A program made the position numbers and the translations under genes. Below are positions 1 to 8,067 of a DNA stretch of 64,000 bases, piece after piece. The notes beneath the pieces were generated by a model. That model did not search any database. It saw only the letters and a list, made by a program, of their open reading frames with translations, and had not been told where the DNA came from. Positions within the stretch are counted from its first letter, which is position 1. Every line of letters starts with the position of its first letter. The DNA comes from Brevibacillus invocatus (GTDB taxonomy: Bacteria; Bacillota; Bacilli; Brevibacillales; Brevibacillaceae), in NCBI RefSeq assembly GCF_003710915.1, contig NZ_RHHR01000044.1, forward strand, positions 1-64,000, given 5' to 3'.

Positions 1-191
1 TGAGCTGCGAAAGTTGAGTAATTAACATTTGTAATCGAAATTTAATATTCAATAGTAATTACTTATATTGTCCTAGTTTTTTTGGCAAGAAGTCCTGCAA
101 CCCTCCCTGTCTATTGCCCCACTCTCCCTTGCGTACAGGTACCACTGTTCCAACCTATTTTTTCCTAATCCCGCTGAAAAATGGTAGGTTG

Positions 192-302
192 CTACCATAT
201 CCACCCCCGCTTCTGATATAAAAAAATGACGCATCTCATGCGCCATCCACGAATTTCTTCTATATATAAGGTGCTGCACACGATGATGATGACATCGTAC
301 AT
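192..302 (-). CDS. possible 36-residue small protein
   Basis: This is the only candidate gene in the otherwise empty 1-366 stretch. The ATG at 302-300 follows an AGGGGAG ribosome site five bases upstream, and the frame runs 36 codons to a TAG at 192-194. The start of the peptide (MYDVIIIVCSTLYI) is hydrophobic and could span or touch the membrane. An 89-codon frame on the same strand (73-342) overlaps it but has no ribosome site of its own. No family is recognised. The claim rests only on the ribosome site, so it is weak. The AT-rich stretch 1-72 holds nothing recognised. Confidence 0.25.
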   Translation of the reverse strand: MYDVIIIVCSTLYIEEIRGWRMRCVIFLYQKRGWIW

Positions 303-366
303 GATGGCTCCCCTTTCTCTCCTCCAAATTATAATTTTTCAAGTAGGAACATTTCTCAAAACATAT

Positions 367-418
367 TTGACATTCGGAATGTCCTCTTTTACACTGAAAA
401 TGTAAAATATCTTTTACA
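367..418 (+). promoter_or_regulatory. promoter and putative autoregulatory operator of the XRE gene
   Basis: A sigma-A type promoter is visible: TTGACA at 367-372, a 17-base spacer, and TACACT at 390-395. A perfect inverted repeat, TTTTACA (387-393), seven bases, TGTAAAA (401-407), lies over the -10 element. A third copy of the half-site TTTTACA is at 412-418. Operators placed over the -10 box are typical of self-repressing XRE regulators, and the next gene is one. Autoregulation is inferred. Confidence 0.7.
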
Positions 419-437
419 TACAGGAGCCTTTGATCCT

Positions 438-638
438 ATGGAAAACAAGATCAGGGAGCTGCGCAAACAGCAGGGCATTTCACAGGATGAATTAGCCAAG
501 GCATGCGGCGTTTCCCGTCAGACGATCAACGCGATCGAAAACAACAAATACGATCCCAGCCTCAAGCTGGCTTTTCAGCTGGCACTGCAGCTAGCCATCA
601 CAGTCGACGAGTTGTTTCATTACGAGGAGGAGCGGTAA
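438..638 (+). CDS. XRE-family HTH transcriptional regulator (66 aa)
   Basis: A minimal Cro/CI-type DNA-binding protein that consists of the helix-turn-helix domain alone. Residues 4-58 carry the whole five-helix fold, with the pattern R-K-x-x-G-I-S-Q-D-E-L-A and the recognition-helix segment SRQTINAIE-N. This matches the small YgzD/YozG type found in Bacilli. AGGAG at about 422-427 precedes the ATG. The stop codon at 636-638 directly abuts the ATG of the membrane gene at 639, so the two form one unit. The operator upstream suggests it controls its own expression and that of its membrane partner. Such regulator-plus-membrane-protein pairs are common in Firmicutes, and their signals are mostly unknown. 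Confidence 0.93.
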   Translation: MENKIRELRKQQGISQDELAKACGVSRQTINAIENNKYDPSLKLAFQLALQLAITVDELFHYEEER

Positions 639-1034
639 ATGCGATATTCAACAAGAAAATGGGGCGGCACGATCTTTGGGGTGACAAGCGCCATTATCAT
701 CGGTTACACCTTTTACATGTGGCTGACCGGCCAAACGGTTGGCTTTAATGAAATCATTTCGTGCGCAATCGTTTTGAGTGCATTTCTGTCTGCCATTACA
801 TGGGGTACACCTGACGATCCGAACGGACCCAGACAGGACGAGGAGCTGGGGCGCCATATCACCATGAAAAGTGCAAAGATCAGCTACTTTGTCCTGGTCA
901 TTCTGTTGCTGCTGGCTCTAGCTGTCGACAAGTGGCTGTTTGGTCGGGAAAACACGACCCTTTTACTCGTCTTCTCCTTGTCGATTATTATCCTGCCACT
1001 GACGGAATGGCTGGTTTCCCGGCAGTATCGCTAA
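639..1034 (+). CDS. membrane protein paired with XRE regulator (131 aa)
   Basis: A hydrophobic protein with about four predicted membrane segments (near residues 11-28, 36-54, 84-102 and 108-126) and a short polar loop rich in Asp, Pro and Arg around residues 57-75. No catalytic motif is seen and no named family is certain. The ATG follows a GAGGAGGAG ribosome site lying in the last codons of the XRE gene, so translation is probably coupled. The pairing suggests it either senses something for the regulator or is its target. A terminator hairpin follows at 1054-1093. Confidence 0.85.
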   Translation: MRYSTRKWGGTIFGVTSAIIIGYTFYMWLTGQTVGFNEIISCAIVLSAFLSAITWGTPDDPNGPRQDEELGRHITMKSAKISYFVLVILLLLALAVDKWLFGRENTTLLLVFSLSIIILPLTEWLVSRQYR

Positions 1035-1053
1035 ACCGCTCTCACCGTAACAA

Positions 1054-1100
1054 AAAGCCAGTCATTACACGAAAAATGTGTTTGGCTGGCTTTGTTTATC
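1054..1100 (+). terminator. terminator after the XRE/membrane pair
   Basis: Stem AAAGCCAG (1054-1061) pairs with CTGGCTTT (1086-1093), and ACAC/GTGT extends the pairing inside the loop. A T-rich tail (TTTGTTTATC) follows. Confidence 0.75.
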
Positions 1101-1200
1101 GAACTATCAAATAAAGGCTCTTTACACAAAAGTTCAATTATACTATAAAAAAGATGGGATTTTACATCTAGAGATCGTCATCAGTCAGGTGGGAAACATC

Positions 1201-1527
1201 GTGGGTTATATTTTACAGTTTTTTATAGGCGGAACCATTTTGGTCTGCGCATCGCTTCTAAGTAAATCCAAATACTTATTTTTGTCAGGCATTATTACTT
1301 TACTCCCTATCATGACCTTGATCAATGTTAGCTTACAAATGAAAAACATGAGCTTTGTCGATTTTCGAATCACACAAAAAAATGCTATTTTTGGGGCTTT
1401 TGGGGCCGTGATTTTTATTAGCAGCATTTATCTATTGACCAAATGGTTTAAGCCTTCAGATGCTGTAATCGTTGCCGTCATCATTTACATTATTTATATG
1501 ATCGGATGTAAGTATTTTTTTGCTTGA
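1201..1527 (+). CDS. GlpM-like small membrane protein (108 aa)
   Basis: A four-helix membrane protein of the length expected for GlpM (about 109 aa). The N-terminal half, including LSKSKYLFLSGII and the following LLPIMTL, aligns by eye with the E. coli GlpM pattern of L-A-K-T-K, then aromatic residues, then G-L-I-P-L-F-P. The frame is open further upstream, but the GTG at 1201 has an AGGTGGG ribosome site seven bases before it and gives the family length, so that start is preferred over the far-upstream ATG at 1078. GlpM function is poorly known; in Pseudomonas it is tied to alginate production. The gene is AT-richer than its neighbours. Confidence 0.78.
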   Translation: MGYILQFFIGGTILVCASLLSKSKYLFLSGIITLLPIMTLINVSLQMKNMSFVDFRITQKNAIFGAFGAVIFISSIYLLTKWFKPSDAVIVAVIIYIIYMIGCKYFFA

Positions 1528-1541
1528 GACAAGGTATACAC

Positions 1542-1592
1542 AAAATAGCTAGCCAGCTTCCCTCACCATCATGGGAACTGGCTAGCTATTTT
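1542..1592. terminator. bidirectional terminator, 15-bp perfect stem
   Basis: The arms 1542-1556 (AAAATAGCTAGCCAG) and 1578-1592 are exact inverted copies around a 21-base loop. The hairpin serves the GlpM-like gene on the plus strand and the methyltransferase on the minus strand, whose stop codon (1586-1588) lies inside the stem. Confidence 0.85.
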
Positions 1593-2137
1593 ACGTGGTA
1601 TACGTAAACTTTTGTCCGATAAAGATCCCTGCACGTCACGACTCTCTCTGGCGTCCAACCAGGCAACGCGAAGCATACGCTGATCACCAGGGCTCCTGGC
1701 ATCAATTGACGGGAGAGAATGGGACTCAGCCGTTGCATCGCACCTGGGTATAGATAGCATACGACGACAGACGCATCCGTATAGGACCAGGAATAGATGT
1801 TTCCTCTTCGAAAAGCAGCCCAGGCCTTCGCATCCACTCCGAAGTGAAGACGCACTAATAGCTGTGAAGCTCGTAATGGAACCGGCGAGTTCTCGACGCC
1901 GACCACTCGCCACCCCTGGCAGTGCCTTGCCAGATGTATTCCCAGCGTCCCCCAGCCCGATCCTGCTTCTACGAGGGTTCCTGTCCCCTGAAGACGATTC
2001 ACTTCATTCGCTACTGCCTGACGAACGAGAGCGGAAGCGGGCATTGGCGAAATTCCGTTTCTCCAGCTCGTCCAGACGATGGAGATCACGGCACCGAGTC
2101 CAAGTACAACCACCGTTAAAGTAAACCACATGTTCAC
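1586..2137 (-). CDS. membrane-anchored class I SAM-dependent methyltransferase (183 aa)
   Basis: Residues 4-24 form one hydrophobic segment, probably a membrane anchor. The rest has a class I SAM-methyltransferase fold: the glycine-rich motif I is VEAGSGWGTLGIHLA (near residues 56-70), the acidic residue at the end of strand 2 is in VVGVENSP, and a CYLYPG motif comes later. The closest type known to me is the small class I methyltransferase that follows a membrane anchor in Bacilli. The substrate cannot be told. The gene stands alone, and its 3' end is shared with the bidirectional terminator. Confidence 0.8.
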   Translation of the reverse strand: MNMWFTLTVVVLGLGAVISIVWTSWRNGISPMPASALVRQAVANEVNRLQGTGTLVEAGSGWGTLGIHLARHCQGWRVVGVENSPVPLRASQLLVRLHFGVDAKAWAAFRRGNIYSWSYTDASVVVCYLYPGAMQRLSPILSRQLMPGALVISVCFALPGWTPERVVTCRDLYRTKVYVYHVK

Positions 2138-2470
2138 GTCGATGTCTCAGCACCGCCTTCGTCGGACCACGCATGCTCATGTCTATGCAAATTCAGTCGC
2201 TCCCCTATGTAGCCTTCAATCTTCGACCAGCTGAATGTCCATGCAATAAAGCAACGAAATGGCTTCAGGCATCGAAAATTTGGCTTTTCGCTGCGAATGG
2301 GTACGGCAATCCCATTCCATTGCAATATGACAAGTTCCAATCATGTGACCTGATTCATCCTTTTCACCCCCTGTAGCTTAAAGCGTTGGCACTGATCTGT
2401 ATTCACAGGTACAGCAGAGAGAAAGAAAAGAGGCATCCCTCGTGATCGATTGGGACAGCCCCTCGCTTGA
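2138..2470. other. intergenic stretch with a minus-strand terminator
   Basis: No convincing gene is present. A 68-codon minus-strand frame at 2134-2340 has no family signature and no clear ribosome site. At 2420-2462 an imperfect hairpin (GAGGCATCCC pairing with GGGACAGCCCC) is followed on the minus strand by a T-rich run, and it probably ends the diguanylate cyclase transcript. Confidence 0.5.
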
Positions 2471-3688
2471 TTATCCAACTGCGTAGACGGTTGTGCAATT
2501 TTTTCCTTTTCGCTTGGAGCTGTACAACGCTGCGTCTGCTGCCCGCTTCAGGCTGTCTCCAGTGGCCGCATCATAAGGATAACACGCGATGCCCACACTG
2601 ACCGTGACAGGTATGCAACAATTGTCCTGCACCAGAGGATGCATGCGCAAATATTCCCGAATTGCACTTGCCTTTTCGGTCGCCTCCTCCAGCGTCGCTT
2701 CAGGTGCCAGGAGCATGAACTCATCTCCGGCATAGCGATAAGTGGTGTCCTCATCTGTGGCCACCGCCTGCATCGCCTCCGCAATACGCTTGATCAGTTC
2801 ATCTCCCAGATGATGCCCATAGTGATCATTGACTGATTTCAGGCTATCGGAGTCCAGCATGATCAAAGCGACTGGATTGTTTTTGGCCAACAGCTTGTCC
2901 AGATCACGGTGAAAAGCCCGATAATTGGACAGTCCAGTCATCTCGTCCTGAAAAGACATTTGATACATTCTTTCATACAACCGCGCATTCTCGATCGCGC
3001 TCGCGACCTGGAATCCAATAATTTTTAACAGCTCTTCATGCTCCTTCTTGTAGGCAAACTCCCGATAGGATTGAGCGGAAATAACCCCCATCACCTGCTT
3101 GCCGACCATCAGAGGAACAAAAATACAAGTATTCGTATCGATTTCCGGACTTCCCCAGCGAATCATCTCCGGTTCACTCGGCTCATCGCGCATGGTGCGA
3201 ATATGAATCGTTTCTCCGTTTTCAATCACTTTGGAGATCATCCCCTGACCGTAGGGAATCATCAACGGGCCGTAGTTGATGCCGCTATCCACACTGATCG
3301 GAATCTGGATTTCGGTATCCCCTTCCTCATAGAAAGCGATAAAAAACGCATCTGCACGCATGACGCGCGAAACCAGCTCAAACGCCTTCCACGTGATCTG
3401 CCTCTCGTCGAAGGTTTTCGCAAAGGTGTGGCTTAAATCGTGCAAAATTTTCATATGTTCTGACATCCATAACATCTCAGAAACTTTTTCCTGCAGTGCT
3501 CCAATTTCTTGCAACAGCCGTCCGTGCAGGTCGCTGTCGATCCCCGACAGCTCTGTCTTGATCTCGCGCGAGGTTGCTTCCAGCTCTGTCCGGTCCACCA
3601 GCTCGATCCGGCTCAACCAGTGAGTATATCTTTCCAACAATTGTCGTGCATACACCTCATTGTCTGAAAAACCTTCATGCATGTACAA
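2471..3688 (-). CDS. GAF-GGDEF diguanylate cyclase (405 aa)
   Basis: A soluble sensor enzyme expected to make cyclic di-GMP from two GTP. Residues 1-75 are helical. A GAF domain covers about residues 80-230, with features such as FVPLMVGKQVMGVIS, and a GGDEF domain covers about residues 245-400. The signature reads YAGDEF instead of GGDEF; Ala in the first position is found in active cyclases, so activity is plausible. The preceding pattern LSNYRAFHRDLD and the LDSDSLKSVND segment are intact. No membrane segment or EAL domain is present. It lies 15 bp downstream of the DUF3870 gene on the same strand and is probably co-transcribed with it. Confidence 0.92.
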   Translation of the reverse strand: MYMHEGFSDNEVYARQLLERYTHWLSRIELVDRTELEATSREIKTELSGIDSDLHGRLLQEIGALQEKVSEMLWMSEHMKILHDLSHTFAKTFDERQITWKAFELVSRVMRADAFFIAFYEEGDTEIQIPISVDSGINYGPLMIPYGQGMISKVIENGETIHIRTMRDEPSEPEMIRWGSPEIDTNTCIFVPLMVGKQVMGVISAQSYREFAYKKEHEELLKIIGFQVASAIENARLYERMYQMSFQDEMTGLSNYRAFHRDLDKLLAKNNPVALIMLDSDSLKSVNDHYGHHLGDELIKRIAEAMQAVATDEDTTYRYAGDEFMLLAPEATLEEATEKASAIREYLRMHPLVQDNCCIPVTVSVGIACYPYDAATGDSLKRAADAALYSSKRKGKNCTTVYAVG

Positions 3689-3703
3689 CCCTCCGGCAAT
3701 TGG

Positions 3704-4036
3704 CTAGCTCAAGTTTTTTTTTTCGTGGTAACGATCGACTGCAGCGCGGATCGCCTGAAGAACGGCCCCCTGACCTGGACCCAAAAAGCGCTCTTGTACG
3801 ACCGGCGTGATCTCTTTCATTCCGTTCGCAATCGATTTTCCCACCAGCAAAGCTACCAGAAACTCGCTCGTCTTCTCCATTACGAATGTAAAACTGGCAT
3901 CACATATCAAATCATGATCTGCATCAATGATTAATACACAACCTACTATGGTAGAGACTTCATACAAGGTTGTCCCTTTTGGAATCTGAGCAAAACCAGC
4001 CGTTAATACCGTATTCTTCTGTGCCCATCCCTCCAT
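3704..4036 (-). CDS. DUF3870 family protein (110 aa)
   Basis: The length and the core, with stretches such as YEVSTIVGCVLIID and VALLVGKSIANGM, match the DUF3870 family. It is a small cytoplasmic protein with no known reaction. The start chosen is the ATG at 4036, with a G-rich ribosome site (GGGGGG) ten bases upstream. It heads a two-gene unit with the GAF-GGDEF gene, suggesting a role linked to c-di-GMP signalling or to the same stimulus. That link is inference. The upstream leader contains three hairpins. Confidence 0.8.
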   Translation of the reverse strand: MEGWAQKNTVLTAGFAQIPKGTTLYEVSTIVGCVLIIDADHDLICDASFTFVMEKTSEFLVALLVGKSIANGMKEITPVVQERFLGPGQGAVLQAIRAAVDRYHEKKNLS

Positions 4037-4081
4037 CCGCTACGTGCCCCCCAATAACGCTTCTCCATTTCATTTCACAAA

Positions 4082-4161
4082 ACCCTATTGAATGTAGGGT
4101 AAGAGTATGGCAGACAAAGACGATGCATGTACACATCGTTCGTCCCCTCGTCTGAGACGAG
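4082..4161 (-). promoter_or_regulatory. structured 5' leader with three hairpins
   Basis: Reading towards the DUF3870 gene there are three inverted repeats in 80 bases: a 15-bp palindrome CTCGTCTGAGACGAG (4147-4161); ACGATG/CATCGT around an 8-base loop (4120-4139); and ACCCTA/TAGGGT around a 7-base loop (4082-4100), followed on the minus strand by TTTTG. The last could act as a weak terminator. This does not match a riboswitch class I know. The palindrome could equally be a protein operator. Confidence 0.4.
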
Positions 4162-4285
4162 AAAACGGCTACCCCTGATTGCAGAAATAGCCTAAGACGT
4201 CAACACATATTGTTCACATTTAATATTACCTTATAATTCTATCTGTTTCCATCCCTTTCCTTGCTTGAAATGTGCAGAAAGGAAG

Positions 4286-4317
4286 AAAGAGACCTTCATA
4301 AGAGAAAAGGTCTCTTT
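4286..4317 (-). terminator. terminator of the MurQ operon
   Basis: AAAGAGACCTT (4286-4296) pairs with AAGGTCTCTTT (4307-4317) around a 10-base loop. It lies just past the murQ stop and is followed by a T-rich tail on the minus strand. Confidence 0.8.
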
Positions 4318-4322
4318 TTCGT

Positions 4323-5228
4323 TCAGCTGGATGCTGCGATCGCCTGATGCACTTTTCCTCCCGCTATACGCAATCGCTCTTCTGCCTGCTCCTTCGTCAA
4401 GGCGGCCTTTTGCATCACAATCGCAACGCGGAGATCTCCAGAGGCTGCTGTGATCAGCTGCTCTGCTTCTTCGTAGCCCAGATTGGTCACCTGCATAACA
4501 ATATGCTTGGCACGCTCCCGCAGCTTTCGGTTGGTAGCCTGCAGATTTACCATCAGATTGCCGTAAACCTTCCCGAGCTGGACCATGCTCGCGGTGGTCA
4601 GCATGTTCAGAATCATCTTCGTCGCTGTTCCCGCCTTGAGCCGCGTCGACCCCGTGACAACCTCAGGACCCACCATGACGTTGATCGAAACATCGACACC
4701 ATGACTAATATCCGGGTCGGGATTGCAGGAAAGAGAGATTGTTTTCGCCTGCTTCTCCTTTGCTCCTTCCAGGACTCCACGCACATACGGTGTCCGACCG
4801 CTAGCGGCAATCCCTACTACGACATCCTTGGCTGTAACTCCGGCACGCTCCACATCCTCGCGTCCTAGCTCCAGCGAATCTTCTGCTCCCTCAATCACCT
4901 CGACCAGGGCGGCAGAGCCTCCCGCAATGATCCCACGCACCAGCGAAGGGTCCGTACCAAAGGTAGGCGGGCATTCTGAAGCATCCAATACACCGAGCCG
5001 ACCACTGGTCCCTGCGCCGAAATAGAGCAGCCGTCCGCCCTGCTCCATTGCCTGAACGATCACCTCCACAGCAGCTGCGACTTCTGTCAGGGCGTGCTTC
5101 ACAGCAAGTGAAACCTTCTGATCCTCCTCATTCATCAAGGTGACCACTTCCAGCGCTGTCATCTGGTCCAGTTGTTCGCTCGCCGTATTGCGCATTTCGG
5201 TCTGAAGCTCGTGCAGGTTATCCTTCAT
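4323..5228 (-). CDS. murQ: N-acetylmuramic acid 6-phosphate etherase
   Basis: MurQ cleaves the lactyl ether of MurNAc-6-phosphate, giving GlcNAc-6-phosphate and D-lactate, in the cytoplasm. At 301 aa it has the family length. The SIS sugar-phosphate isomerase fold is evident: FGAGTSGRLGVLDASECPP (about residues 60-78) is the hallmark, and SGRTPYVRG and STRLKAGTATKM follow. Upstream codons in frame belong to the overlapping kinase gene. The ATG at 5228 is preferred because GGGAG lies eight bases before it; the ATG at 5234 is too close. It overlaps the kinase stop by 11 bases and is last in its operon. Confidence 0.96.
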   Translation of the reverse strand: MKDNLHELQTEMRNTASEQLDQMTALEVVTLMNEEDQKVSLAVKHALTEVAAAVEVIVQAMEQGGRLLYFGAGTSGRLGVLDASECPPTFGTDPSLVRGIIAGGSAALVEVIEGAEDSLELGREDVERAGVTAKDVVVGIAASGRTPYVRGVLEGAKEKQAKTISLSCNPDPDISHGVDVSINVMVGPEVVTGSTRLKAGTATKMILNMLTTASMVQLGKVYGNLMVNLQATNRKLRERAKHIVMQVTNLGYEEAEQLITAASGDLRVAIVMQKAALTKEQAEERLRIAGGKVHQAIAASS

Positions 5229-6210
5229 CAACATTGCTCCCTTCCCCATCGCCCTGTAGCATTTGAAGCTGCCTGATTCCGTCTGGATCCAGCTGACGGC
5301 CCAGCCTTTGCATTCCCGCCACCAGCGCTCCGATGACAGGTGGCACAGTTGGTGTACAGATCGCAAACGACGCCATTTCCATCAATTCCCGCCTCACTCT
5401 TGTCTCAGCTGTCAACAATCCCCCTGCCAGGACAACCGGAAGCTCCTCTCCCAGCTTCGCGTGGCAAGCACCGACGAGCTCCACCAGCGAGCGTGCAGCC
5501 TGATGAATAATGCGCAACGCCACCTCATCTCCTTGATTGGCAGCTTCCTCCACCAGTCGGCTGCAATCTCCCAGCTGCTTGCGCGGATTATCGCTTCCGT
5601 ATATGTAGGCGATCAGCTCATCTGGTGCTTTTAATCCGTAATGATCGAGCATCAGTTGGGTCAGTGTCGTTGCTTCCCCACGTCCGTCAAAAGCTCTCAG
5701 CACAGCGACCGCTCCCTGCCTGCCCACATCAAAGCCGCTGCCTTCATCGCCTAACAGATACCCCCAGCCCCCGACCCTGTATCGACGGTTGCTGCGATGG
5801 ACGGCATAGGCGATCGAGCCCGTACCCGCGATCAAAACCACGCCTGGCTCGCCCCACGTGCCGGAATAGAGAGCTGGCACGGCATCATTATCGATAAAAA
5901 GACGACCTTGCCATTCCGGTCCAAACGAAGCTTCGATCTGAGCGGACACGGCAGGACGATCCGCACCTGCCAAGCCCATATAGATCGCATCCACACACGA
6001 TGCTCGAATAGCTGCTCGCCTGACCAATTCCTCGATCAAGTGGCGAATCGTGATTTCTACCTCGGACCAAGGTCTGGACAGTGGATTGGAGGCATCTCCT
6101 GTGACGATTGCAGCCACCCTGCCTGAACGGTCGCAAATCGCCGCTTTCGTCTTCGTCCCGCCCCCGTCGATTCCGATAATCCATCCTTGCTCTTGTTTAC
6201 TTAACTGCAC
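5218..6210 (-). CDS. BadF/BcrA-type amino-sugar kinase (MurK/GlcNAc-kinase-like, 330 aa)
   Basis: An ATPase-fold sugar kinase of the N-acetylglucosamine kinase family. The phosphate-1 loop is IIGIDGGGTKTKA (about residues 11-23) and the adenosine region includes VLIAGTGSIAYAV. Family members phosphorylate GlcNAc. Clostridium acetobutylicum MurK, from the same superfamily, phosphorylates MurNAc and GlcNAc at C6. Placement directly before murQ, overlapping it by 11 bases, makes MurNAc the likely substrate. It starts with GTG at 6210 inside the last codons of the permease gene (14-base overlap). A GGAAGGG ribosome site lies about ten bases upstream. Substrate choice is inference. Confidence 0.88.
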   Translation of the reverse strand: MQLSKQEQGWIIGIDGGGTKTKAAICDRSGRVAAIVTGDASNPLSRPWSEVEITIRHLIEELVRRAAIRASCVDAIYMGLAGADRPAVSAQIEASFGPEWQGRLFIDNDAVPALYSGTWGEPGVVLIAGTGSIAYAVHRSNRRYRVGGWGYLLGDEGSGFDVGRQGAVAVLRAFDGRGEATTLTQLMLDHYGLKAPDELIAYIYGSDNPRKQLGDCSRLVEEAANQGDEVALRIIHQAARSLVELVGACHAKLGEELPVVLAGGLLTAETRVRRELMEMASFAICTPTVPPVIGALVAGMQRLGRQLDPDGIRQLQMLQGDGEGSNVDEG

Positions 6211-7042
6211 CTGCCGTCAGCCCTTCCATAAATTGCCTGGACGCCATCAGGAACACACCGATCATGGGCAGTGCAGACAGCGTAAGCCCGGCAAAAAGCA
6301 GACTCCAGTCTGTCTCATACTCCCCGAACAGCACCATCATGCCAACCGGTATGGTCTTGAGCGCTTCCTCCTGAATAAAGATCAGCGGAAAGAAAAAGTC
6401 GTTCCAGGCACTGATAAAATTAATAATGACCACGGTCCCCAGAGCCGGACGTATCAAAGGCAGCAGGACTCGCCAAAAGACCTGGAAATGGTTGCAGCCA
6501 TCGATTCGCGCCGCTTCCTCCAGTTCGACAGGCAGCGTCCGGAAAAATCCCGTCAAAATAAACACGGAGATCGGGATGCCGCTTGCTGTATAGATCAGGA
6601 TGAGGGACCAGAGTGTATTGAGCAATTCAAGGTTTTTCATCAGCAAAAACAAAGGGACAATCCCCAGCTTGATTGGAATCATCAGTCCTACCAGAAAATA
6701 AAAGTAAAGCAATCCTGTCCACCGATAGGAAAAACGGGACACGTAAAATGCGGCCATCGCCGAAAAAACAGCAATCAGCACAACTGAGGTCACACTGACG
6801 ATCACACTGTTCAGCAGAAAGTCACCAAAGGGTACGGCTTCCCACAATTTTTTGTACGTATCCAGGCTAAACGACTGGGGAAGAGACAGCGGGTTTGAAA
6901 AAATCTCCATGTTTGTTTTGAAGGAGGAGGCGATCATCAGCACGATGGGATAGATCGCCACCAGCATGAACACATAGGCAAACACATACTGCATCGCTCG
7001 GGCACTCGGGCTCGTTTTCAGTTCTGATCCCCCCTTCATCAC
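6197..7042 (-). CDS. carbohydrate ABC transporter permease, MalG/AraQ type (281 aa)
   Basis: The second of two inner-membrane subunits of a sugar importer. Six membrane segments are apparent, starting at about residue 15. The cytoplasmic EAA loop that docks the ATPase is at EEAARIDGCNHFQVFWRVLLP (about residues 180-200; key residues E-A-A-x-x-D-G). It is 13 bp downstream of the first permease and overlaps the kinase gene. No ATPase gene is present in the operon, so it probably uses a shared MsmX/UgpC-type ATPase encoded elsewhere, as many Bacillus sugar importers do. Confidence 0.93.
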   Translation of the reverse strand: MMKGGSELKTSPSARAMQYVFAYVFMLVAIYPIVLMIASSFKTNMEIFSNPLSLPQSFSLDTYKKLWEAVPFGDFLLNSVIVSVTSVVLIAVFSAMAAFYVSRFSYRWTGLLYFYFLVGLMIPIKLGIVPLFLLMKNLELLNTLWSLILIYTASGIPISVFILTGFFRTLPVELEEAARIDGCNHFQVFWRVLLPLIRPALGTVVIINFISAWNDFFFPLIFIQEEALKTIPVGMMVLFGEYETDWSLLFAGLTLSALPMIGVFLMASRQFMEGLTAGAVK

Positions 7043-7055
7043 GGTACCTTTTTCC

Positions 7056-8018
7056 TCAGTGCTGGACTTCTCTTTTTCGCATCAGATACAGAGAAATGGC
7101 GGACACCGAGGCGACGATCGCAAACAACACAACTGCAAGAGCCGAACCCAGACCGATCGCCACATCTCCTGAGCCTCCCGTACTGCTAAAGGCCAAACGG
7201 TAAAAGTAAACAGCCAGCGTGTCGGTGGAACGGAATGGCTCGCCCATCGACCCCTGCATCGCATAGACCAGCTCAAAGGCTTCGAACGCCTGGATGAAGG
7301 TAAAGATCGTCATGATCGTAATCGCTGGCATGCAAAGCGGCAGAATGATTTTCACCAGCATATGAAGACCCTTGGCCCCATCCAGCCTGGCTGCTTCGAT
7401 CAGCTCTTCCGGTATGGATTGCAGGCCTGCCAAAAAAATCAGCATGGCAAACCCGATCCCAAACCAGCAATTCACCAAAATAATGGCGAGCAAGGCTGTA
7501 TCTGGATCACCCAGCCAGGGCTTTGCCCACGATTCCAGCCCCACCTTTGCCAGGAATGTATTGAGCGCCCCGTAATTCGGGTTCAGAATCAATTTCCACA
7601 AAAAACCAACCACAATCACAGAGAGCAGTCTCGGCATGAAGTAAGCGATCTTTAAAAAGCCGGAGCCGCGGATTTTCCGGTAGATAAAAAAAGCGAGTGC
7701 AAACGCGATACCATTTTGCACAATCATCTCCACGATGAAGTAAATTACATTGTGTCCAAAGGCGTTCCAGAACATCGTGTTAAAGGGTTCCACCTGAAAC
7801 AACGTCAGAAAATTCTGCAATCCAATGAAGATGCCTCTTTTGATGCCATTCCACTCGTACAAGCTATACGTAAATGCAGAGAAGATGGGATAGACGACAA
7901 ACAGCGTATAGATCACGAGTGCAGGCAAGGGAAACAAATGGACGAGCCATCGCAAACGACCCTTTGGTTTGATCGTTGACCTCCCGGAAGTACCGATCTT
8001 CTCCACCTCCTCGATCAT
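7056..8018 (-). CDS. carbohydrate ABC transporter permease, MalF/UgpA type (320 aa)
   Basis: The first permease of the importer. A polar N-terminal tail of about 25 residues precedes six membrane segments. The EAA loop is EELIEAARLDGAKGLHM (about residues 210-226). It pairs with the MalG-type permease downstream and the binding protein upstream. The ATG at 8018 has a poor ribosome site, so the exact start is less certain than the gene. Membership in a murQ/kinase operon points to an amino sugar or wall disaccharide as cargo. Confidence 0.92.
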   Translation of the reverse strand: MIEEVEKIGTSGRSTIKPKGRLRWLVHLFPLPALVIYTLFVVYPIFSAFTYSLYEWNGIKRGIFIGLQNFLTLFQVEPFNTMFWNAFGHNVIYFIVEMIVQNGIAFALAFFIYRKIRGSGFLKIAYFMPRLLSVIVVGFLWKLILNPNYGALNTFLAKVGLESWAKPWLGDPDTALLAIILVNCWFGIGFAMLIFLAGLQSIPEELIEAARLDGAKGLHMLVKIILPLCMPAITIMTIFTFIQAFEAFELVYAMQGSMGEPFRSTDTLAVYFYRLAFSSTGGSGDVAIGLGSALAVVLFAIVASVSAISLYLMRKREVQH

Positions 8019-8067
8019 TTTCGGGGACGAACGGAATGACTTCCTCGCCCCCGCCCTTTACCTGCGC

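Noticed and set aside
73..342. 89-codon minus-strand frame upstream of the XRE gene
   Set aside because: It has no ribosome site of its own (the good one serves a different, shorter frame), and its composition (His runs from a CATCAT stretch) looks accidental.
2134..2340. 68-codon minus-strand frame before the methyltransferase
   Set aside because: No ribosome site, no family pattern, and it lies in an AT-mixed gap that carries a terminator.
6050..6787. 245-codon plus-strand frame over the kinase and permease
   Set aside because: It is antisense to two well-supported genes and has no ribosome site.
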